The notes below the pieces were generated by a model. It saw only the letters and a list, made by a program, of their open reading frames with translations. It had not been told where the DNA came from and did not search any database. DNA of 38,817 nucleotides. Source: Myxococcales bacterium. Lineage in GTDB: Bacteria > Myxococcota_A > Polyangia > Fen-1088. Of this stretch, positions 34,129 to 38,817 are shown piece by piece; the stretch's first letter is position 1; every line of letters starts with the position of its first letter. Location: NCBI GenBank assembly GCA_003153015.1, contig PMBS01000188.1:1-38817 (forward strand). The letters run 5' to 3'. The translations under genes were made by a program, and so were the position numbers.

Positions 34129-35595
34129 CTACGGGCTCCAACCCGACTGGATCAAGGTGAGTGTGGAAGCATTGTTTACAGTGAGCGTTAGATTCGTTCC
34201 CGTGCCGTTGATCTTGGCGATGCCGCCGGTGCCTTCCAGGCCCGCCCAGTAGCAGCTCCCCATTCCATAGGCTTTCATCTGGGTCGTAACGCCCTGCATG
34301 AAGCCAGCATTGCCGACATATTCAGTGACGATGGTCCGGCTGTAGTAGGGGCCCAGGTGCGTCTTGAGGGCGGCCGACGCGGTGTCCGCGGTGGTACCAC
34401 TACTATCATAAATATGAAGAGAGAGGAGGCAGTCGGCGATACGACTGTCTTTCCCTTGCTGGTTGACGTCGTTGTCATTGTAGTTGCCGGCCACCACAAC
34501 TCGATTGTGAGGAACATTCGGGAACTGTGCCAGCCATTGCACGGCCAACGTAATGAACGCGGTTGGACTGAGCGCCCAGGGCTCGTTCATGATGTCGAAA
34601 TAGACGAGGTCGTTGGTCACGTACTCATCGACGACCGATTTCCACATGCTGTAGAATACGGTAGTGTCGGCGGGCTTTCCACCGTTGTTGCCCGCCTGGC
34701 CCCAGTACGCAACCATGACGTTCATGTTCTTGCTGATGGCGGCATCGATAACGCCTTTGTAGGCGGCCCACCAGGTAGGGTTGGTGACAATCGTTGCTTC
34801 GTTGATGGGGATGCGAATGGAGTTCGCGCCCAGCACGGTTTGAAATCCCGAGAGGATCGCATTGGCCTTGGCCAGAACGGTGTCATAGGAGTCCGAAGTG
34901 GACAGTCCGGTCGGCTTGAGCGGCCCGGATTGGAAGTTGTCGCCCGGGTCGGCCCAGTTGAAGCAATGGAAGCTGGCTGACTCCGCAGCCAGGATACCGC
35001 CGTCGCCGGTCGTGATGCCACCCGACGCGGTGGCGCCGCCCGCACCGGTGGTGCCACCGGTTGGCCTTGCACCACCGGTGTTCCCACCGGCAGCCGAAAC
35101 CCCGCCCGTGGCAGTAGATCCACCCGCGGCCGTGCTGCCACCCGTTCTTCCCCCGGTGGCCGTGCTCCCCGCCGCTCCCCCACGGGCGCTGATCCCGCCT
35201 GTGCTTCCCCCGGTAGCCGTGGTCCCTCCGGACGCGCCGCCGGTTGCGACCGTGCCACCTGCGGCGGTGGCGCCGCCAGTGGCGGAAGAGCCGCCGCTCC
35301 TGGTAGCGCCTCCTGCGCTGGTCGTGCCGCCCGCGCTGGTCGCGCCGCCGGAAGTCTGGATACTTCCTCCTGACGCGACCGTCCCCCCTGAGTTCCCAGT
35401 TGATTGGCTGCCACCTGTCGGAACCGTGCCCCCAGCGCTCATGGTGCCACCACTTTCAACCACTCCCCCGCTTCCCGGGCTGCCGCCGGACCCGGTTGCG
35501 GAAGTGCCGTTGCTGGAGCATGCGCCCAGAGCCAGGGCCAGGGAAAAACCTGTCAACAATGTGAGACGAATCGAATCCTGAGGGAGCGAAGTCAT
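34129..35595 (-). CDS. GH5-type cellulase lipoprotein, copy B
   Basis: The protein has 488 residues from the ATG at 35595, with AGGAGG 8 bases upstream. The layout is as in copy A: Cys26 in LGAC, a Thr/Gly/Ala linker (to about 210), and a GH5-like barrel with FHCFNWADPGDNF, SIRIPINEA, acid/base E338 in YFDIMNEPW, and nucleophile E425 in IVTEYVG. NEPW is closer to the GH5 consensus than copy A. Both copies share TTQMKAYxMGSCYWAGLEGTGG near the end. The gene, linker and about 220 upstream bases match copy A, so the unit duplicated as a whole, with a period of about 1.77 kb. Confidence 0.9.
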   Translation of the reverse strand: MTSLPQDSIRLTLLTGFSLALALGACSSNGTSATGSGGSPGSGGVVESGGTMSAGGTVPTGGSQSTGNSGGTVASGGSIQTSGGATSAGGTTSAGGATRSGGSSATGGATAAGGTVATGGASGGTTATGGSTGGISARGGAAGSTATGGRTGGSTAAGGSTATGGVSAAGGNTGGARPTGGTTGAGGATASGGITTGDGGILAAESASFHCFNWADPGDNFQSGPLKPTGLSTSDSYDTVLAKANAILSGFQTVLGANSIRIPINEATIVTNPTWWAAYKGVIDAAISKNMNVMVAYWGQAGNNGGKPADTTVFYSMWKSVVDEYVTNDLVYFDIMNEPWALSPTAFITLAVQWLAQFPNVPHNRVVVAGNYNDNDVNQQGKDSRIADCLLSLHIYDSSGTTADTASAALKTHLGPYYSRTIVTEYVGNAGFMQGVTTQMKAYGMGSCYWAGLEGTGGIAKINGTGTNLTLTVNNASTLTLIQSGWSP

Positions 35596-35901
35596 CGCGA
35601 AGCCTCCTGGCTTGAAACGGTCATCTCCCAAATGTCCTGCTGACAGCAAAACCTTCTCACAATCGACGGGCGTGATTGGACACGAGCGTTATGCAAGGCT
35701 TGCCAGCCTTGTCGCGTGGGGAGCCCGCCGGCTTGGCCGGCGGCGCCGCGGAAGGGCATGGGAACCCTGCGAGGGTTCCCATGTCAGCGCAGTAGCGCCT
35801 GAGGCAATTTCGGTTCAACCTGCCCACTCTCTGCTGACGAACAGCGTCAGGCTCGGGGATGCGCTGTGAACATTTGGGCAATCGGGGTACAAGAGGCTGG
35901 C
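35596..35901. other. Upstream region of cellulase copy B and leader of the OPT gene
   Basis: These 306 bases carry no gene. 35596-35819 matches the region upstream of copy A; after GGTTCAA the match stops abruptly. The last 80 bases form the leader of the OPT transporter gene. A GTG at 35866 opens the transporter frame, but the ATG at 35902 is the better start. Confidence 0.45.
35712..35787 (+). mobile_element. Palindromic repeat element upstream of cellulase B
   Basis: A 76-bp unit: TCGCGTGGGGAGC, a perfect GCCGGC-type hairpin (CCGCCGGC TTG GCCGGCGG), GCGGAAGGGCAT, then the 11-bp ATGGGAACCCT hairpin, then GTCAG. The second hairpin is identical to that in rdgB apart from its loop. The first hairpin differs in sequence but keeps its pairing, which points to selection or copying at the level of structure. 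Confidence 0.8.
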
Positions 35902-37848
35902 ATGGCCCTGTTTCAGAAGCCCGCGCGCACACCCGCGGATATTGCGCGCGGTCGCCCACTCGACATCTCGCCCACTGAGGTGGCGGCCCTTGACGAGGAC
36001 GAATGGTACCGCCAGGTTTTCCGCGGCGATGAGGTTCCACAGCTAACCCTGCGCACGGTGGTAATGGGCTCGCTGCTCGGGTTCCTGCTCGCGTTTACCA
36101 ATCTGTACGTGGGCCTAAAAACCGGGTGGGGCCTGGGAGTGGCGATCACCGCCTGCATCGTCTCCTTCGCCCTGTGGAATGCCTGTCTGAAGGTCGGCCT
36201 GGCCCGCACGCCGCTGTCCATCCTCGAGAGCAACTGCCTGCAGTCCACGGCTTCGGCCGCCGGGTATTCCACTGGCAGTACCATGGTCTCCGCCACGCCG
36301 GCGCTGCTCTTGCTGAGCGTGACGCCGCAGGAGCCAGCGGGCCAGCATCTACCGTGGGCGGTACTGGCCGGCTGGACTTTCTTCCTGGGCATGCTGGGGG
36401 TGGCCTTGGCGGTGCCCATGAAGCGCAACATGATCAACCAGGAGCGCTTGCGCTTTCCCTCGGGCATCGCGGCTGCCGTCACCCTGCAGTCGCTCTTCAA
36501 CCACGGGCGCGAGGCAGCCGCCAAGGCCAAGGCCCTGTTCTACGCAGCGCTGGTCGCCAGTGTGCCGCCCATTATCATGGATTTGCCCTTGCGCGCAGGC
36601 GATGCGCCCGGTGCGCGCAAGGGCCTGGTTCCTGACACCTCGCCCATTTTCAATTGGTTGCCCAGCCGGGGCACCAACCCGAAGACCGGCGCCGCCTTCA
36701 GTGCAGCCGACTGGAACATCTTGCTCGACAACAAGCTGGTCATGATTGCCGCAGGCGCGCTGACTGGGCCCCGCATCTGCCTGTCCATGGTCGCCAGCGG
36801 TGTGCTGCTTTGCTACTGGCTCGGCCCGGCTGGGCTGACTGCGGGCGCTGTGCACACCCCTGCTCATGCCTGGCGCGAGATCGGGGTCTGGGTGGGCGCG
36901 CCCATGATGATCGCTGCGGGTTTGCTCAGCTTTGCGGTGCAGGGACGCACGCTTGGCCGCGCCCTGCGTAGCCTGGGCACGCGCGGCGGCCCGCAAAGCC
37001 ATGCCGCGGTTGAAGTGCCGGGGACCTGGTTCGCGGCTGGCGCACTGGTGGCCACAGTGGGCGTGCTGGCCATTGGCCACATGCACTTTGGCATTCCTTG
37101 GCACCTGGGCCTGTTGGCGGTGTTGCTGACCTTCTTCCTTTCTCTGGTAGCCTGCCGGGCCACGGGCGAGTCCGACATCACTCCCATCGGCGCGCTCGGC
37201 AAGATCACGCAACTGGTGTACGGCGTGCTCATCCCGCAGAACGCCACCGCCAATCTCATGACCGCCAGTATCACCGCCAATGCCGCAGCCTCCAGTGCCG
37301 ACTTGTTGACCGATCTCAAGTCAGGCTACCTGCTGGGCGCCCATCCGCGCCGGCAATTCGTGGCCCAGTTTCTCGGCATCTTCGCCGGGACGGCGGCCAC
37401 GGTGCTTGGCTTTCGCCTGCTCGTGCCTGATGCCACGGCCCTGACCGGAACCGCCAGCAGCCCTGCCGCATTTCCCGCTCCCGCAGCCCAGGCCTGGCTG
37501 GCCGTGGCCCAGGTCTTTCAGAAAGGGCTGCAGAACCTGCACCCAATGGCTCGCACGTGTATCTGGTGGGGTCTTGCCGCCGGTGCCCTGCTGGTCGTGA
37601 TCGAGCTTGTCCTGCCCAAGTATCGCAAATGGCTCCCCTCGCCCACCGGCCTGGGGCTGGGTTTCATCCTGCCCTTCTTCAATCCATTTTCCATGCTCCT
37701 CGGCGCTCTTGCCGCGTGGCTCTGGTCAAGGCGCAGTTCCGCGCATGCCGACCGCTACGTGGTTCCGGTGGCCTCCGGGATCATTGCCGGCGAATCCATC
37801 GTCAGCGTCGCCATCGCGCTGGTGAACAATCTTCTCCTGCGCCACTGA
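35902..37848 (+). CDS. OPT-family oligopeptide transporter
   Basis: The protein has 648 residues from the ATG at 35902 (AGAGG six bases upstream). About 14 membrane helices are visible, beginning at TLRTVVMGSLLGFLLAF. Family motifs are NLYVGLKTGWGLG, SNCLQSTASAAGYSTGSTM, NQERLRFPSG, SDITPIGALGKITQLVYG and a final LPKYRKWLPSPTGLGLGF. OPT proteins import oligopeptides or metal chelates with protons across the inner membrane. A large loop sits after helix 6 (DAPGARKGLVPDTS). The protein has no clear tie to the cellulase genes. Substrate cannot be read from sequence. Confidence 0.92.
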   Translation: MALFQKPARTPADIARGRPLDISPTEVAALDEDEWYRQVFRGDEVPQLTLRTVVMGSLLGFLLAFTNLYVGLKTGWGLGVAITACIVSFALWNACLKVGLARTPLSILESNCLQSTASAAGYSTGSTMVSATPALLLLSVTPQEPAGQHLPWAVLAGWTFFLGMLGVALAVPMKRNMINQERLRFPSGIAAAVTLQSLFNHGREAAAKAKALFYAALVASVPPIIMDLPLRAGDAPGARKGLVPDTSPIFNWLPSRGTNPKTGAAFSAADWNILLDNKLVMIAAGALTGPRICLSMVASGVLLCYWLGPAGLTAGAVHTPAHAWREIGVWVGAPMMIAAGLLSFAVQGRTLGRALRSLGTRGGPQSHAAVEVPGTWFAAGALVATVGVLAIGHMHFGIPWHLGLLAVLLTFFLSLVACRATGESDITPIGALGKITQLVYGVLIPQNATANLMTASITANAAASSADLLTDLKSGYLLGAHPRRQFVAQFLGIFAGTAATVLGFRLLVPDATALTGTASSPAAFPAPAAQAWLAVAQVFQKGLQNLHPMARTCIWWGLAAGALLVVIELVLPKYRKWLPSPTGLGLGFILPFFNPFSMLLGALAAWLWSRRSSAHADRYVVPVASGIIAGESIVSVAIALVNNLLLRH

Positions 37849-37854
37849 GATTGA

Positions 37855-37884
37855 TTGGACCATGGTGCTTGACCATGGTATAAA
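37855..37884 (+). promoter_or_regulatory. Promoter and twin-palindrome operator of the toxin-antitoxin pair
   Basis: TTGGAC (37855-37860) and TATAAA (37879-37884) are 18 bases apart. The spacer and its edge hold two copies of the 8-base palindrome ACCATGGT (37859-37866 and 37872-37879). A Phd-type antitoxin dimer could bind each, which would give autorepression. A transcript starting some 7 bases after the -10 box would leave the antitoxin mRNA with almost no leader. Confidence 0.5.
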
Positions 37885-37891
37885 TATGCCT

Positions 37892-38131
37892 ATGGACTCC
37901 ATGGCCATCTCCAAGTTCAAAGCCACCTGCCTCGCGACCTTGGAACGGGTGAGGAAGACCGGACGTCCCTTGCGGGTCACTCGTTTCGGCAAACCCATCG
38001 CCGAGATCTGTCCCCCCACGCCGCTGCCGACGCCGCGCAACTGGCTGGGAGCCCGGCGCCATACCGGAACGATCCTGGGCGACATCGTCGGTCCCACCGG
38101 CGACTTGGTCGACTGGGAGGCGCGGAAGTGA
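37892..38131 (+). CDS. Phd/YefM-type antitoxin
   Basis: The protein has 79 residues from the ATG at 37892; ATGs at 37862, 37886 and 37901 are in frame, but the predicted promoter covers the first. MAISKFKATCLATLERV, RRTGRPLRVTRFGKPIAEI-like spacing (here KTGRPLRVTRFGKPIAEI) and the acidic end (GDIVGPTGDLVDWEARK) match the family: an N-terminal DNA-binding part and a C-terminal part that caps the toxin. It overlaps the toxin gene by 4 bases (GTGA). Confidence 0.85.
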   Translation: MDSMAISKFKATCLATLERVRKTGRPLRVTRFGKPIAEICPPTPLPTPRNWLGARRHTGTILGDIVGPTGDLVDWEARK

Positions 38132-38523
38132 AGATTCTGCTCGACACCCATGTCTGGATCTGGAGCCATCTCGATCCTGACCGCATCGGCAAGCGTCTTG
38201 CCCAGCACATCCTGGATTCGGCGAACGAACTCTGGCTGTCGCCCATCAGCCTTTGGGAGTTCCTGGTGCTGGTCGAAAAGAAGCGGCTAGCAATCCCAGA
38301 AGATCCTGGGGATTGGATCGCCGCTGCCCTGGCCGAGGCGCCCATGTATGAGGCACCGCTGAACCACGAGGTGGCTCTGGCCAGTCGAACCATCAAGGTC
38401 GGGCACGAGGATCCCGCCGACCGCTTTCTCGCCGCCACGGCCGCGGTTTACGACCTGGTGCTTGCCACCGCCGACCAACGGCTGCTGGCAGGCAGGGGCT
38501 TCCGCACGCTCGCCAACCGGTAG
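38128..38523 (+). CDS. PIN-domain toxin (VapC-type ribonuclease)
   Basis: The protein has 131 residues from a GTG at 38128, with GGAGG 8 bases upstream. The PIN acidic residues are present: D6 in ILLDTHVWIW, E44 in SLWEF, D97 in EDPADRFLAA, and D115 in LATADQRLL. VapC-type toxins cut tRNA or rRNA and are blocked by the partner antitoxin. Length and order are normal. Target unknown. Confidence 0.9.
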   Translation: MKILLDTHVWIWSHLDPDRIGKRLAQHILDSANELWLSPISLWEFLVLVEKKRLAIPEDPGDWIAAALAEAPMYEAPLNHEVALASRTIKVGHEDPADRFLAATAAVYDLVLATADQRLLAGRGFRTLANR

Positions 38524-38817
38524 CCGCGTGCCCATCCACGCCTGCGGGGCGAACGCAGTTCGCCCCTACTGTCATCGAAGCGGGTGCAGGGACAGCGCCG
38601 AGACCTTGGTTGGCGCACGGATCGTGCTAGATTTGTAAGCGCATGAACGGAATTTTCCCCGCCGCTAAGAGGCTAACCCCCTATATGTCCGCACTTCAAT
38701 GACGATGAGTAAGATTCTAGCTGCACTTCGGCAAGGTACGGATCGCGATGTCACTTTGCATCCGGCCGACAAGCCGGTCTGCTGGCAAGGAGGGCCGAGA
38801 ACCGGACCGGAATGTAC
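38524..38817. other. Intergenic tail with hairpin; possible gene start at the right edge
   Basis: Positions 38546-38566 form a perfect hairpin (GGGGCGAA, loop CGCAG, TTCGCCCC) with no T run, so it is more like a dispersed palindrome than a terminator. Further on, a 19-codon ORF (38643-38702) overlaps by ATGA with an ATG at 38699 (MTMSKILAALRQG) that stays open to the window end. About 39 codons are too few to support a gene. Confidence 0.35.

Noticed and set aside
1-38817. tRNA, rRNA, riboswitch or phage attachment sites
   Set aside because: None could be recognised by reading both strands; short structured RNAs cannot be excluded without a covariance search.

Overview
The window is high-GC bacterial DNA. 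Its style is that of a large-genome myxobacterium of the Polyangiales/Sorangium type. This is an inference from three things: many lipoproteins whose lipobox cysteine is followed by a long Gly/Ser/Thr linker, Cys-rich secreted proteins, and a rich set of plant cell-wall hydrolases. No rRNA, tRNA, CRISPR array or integrase/transposase gene was seen.

Layout. 1-2.6 kb: the start of a Gly-rich secreted protein (cut by the window edge) and, divergent from it, a family-3 pectate lyase lipoprotein. 2.6-6.0 kb: a CheR-PAS-PAS-histidine kinase-receiver hybrid. 6.0-8.4 kb: a Cys-rich protein of unclear start and a coupled rph-rdgB pair; rdgB carries an in-frame insertion of two palindromic repeat units. 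8.4-15.3 kb: the most interesting block. It holds an outer-membrane barrel, a FecR-like anti-sigma protein with a carbohydrate-binding-like ectodomain, its ECF sigma factor, a GH6 cellulase, and a lipoprotein with the same ectodomain fold. Three genes or operons here share an upstream motif, TGRCCC-N15-KRACTC. 15.3-19.2 kb: a small lipoprotein and a 2-oxoacid dehydrogenase operon in the order E1beta-E2-E1alpha. 19.2-28.8 kb: an acyltransferase, a 1000-residue composite lipoprotein, a TPR gene broken by TGA, a Kelch remnant, a GH3 glycosidase and an AlkD-like protein. This stretch is bounded by two direct copies of a short repeat. 28.8-32.2 kb: E3 (lipoamide dehydrogenase), galE and a double FKBP isomerase. 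32.3-35.8 kb: two tandem GH5 cellulase lipoproteins, duplicated with their upstream regions. 35.9-38.5 kb: an OPT transporter and a Phd/PIN toxin-antitoxin pair.

How it fits together. Pectate lyase, GH6, GH3 and two GH5 enzymes would together take pectin and cellulose to small sugars at the cell surface. The sigma/FecR pair has the parts to sense such polysaccharides outside the inner membrane and switch on a small regulon. That link is inferred from domains and a shared promoter-like motif and is not demonstrated. A second theme is mobile palindromic DNA: one repeat family sits in frame inside rdgB and upstream of both GH5 genes.
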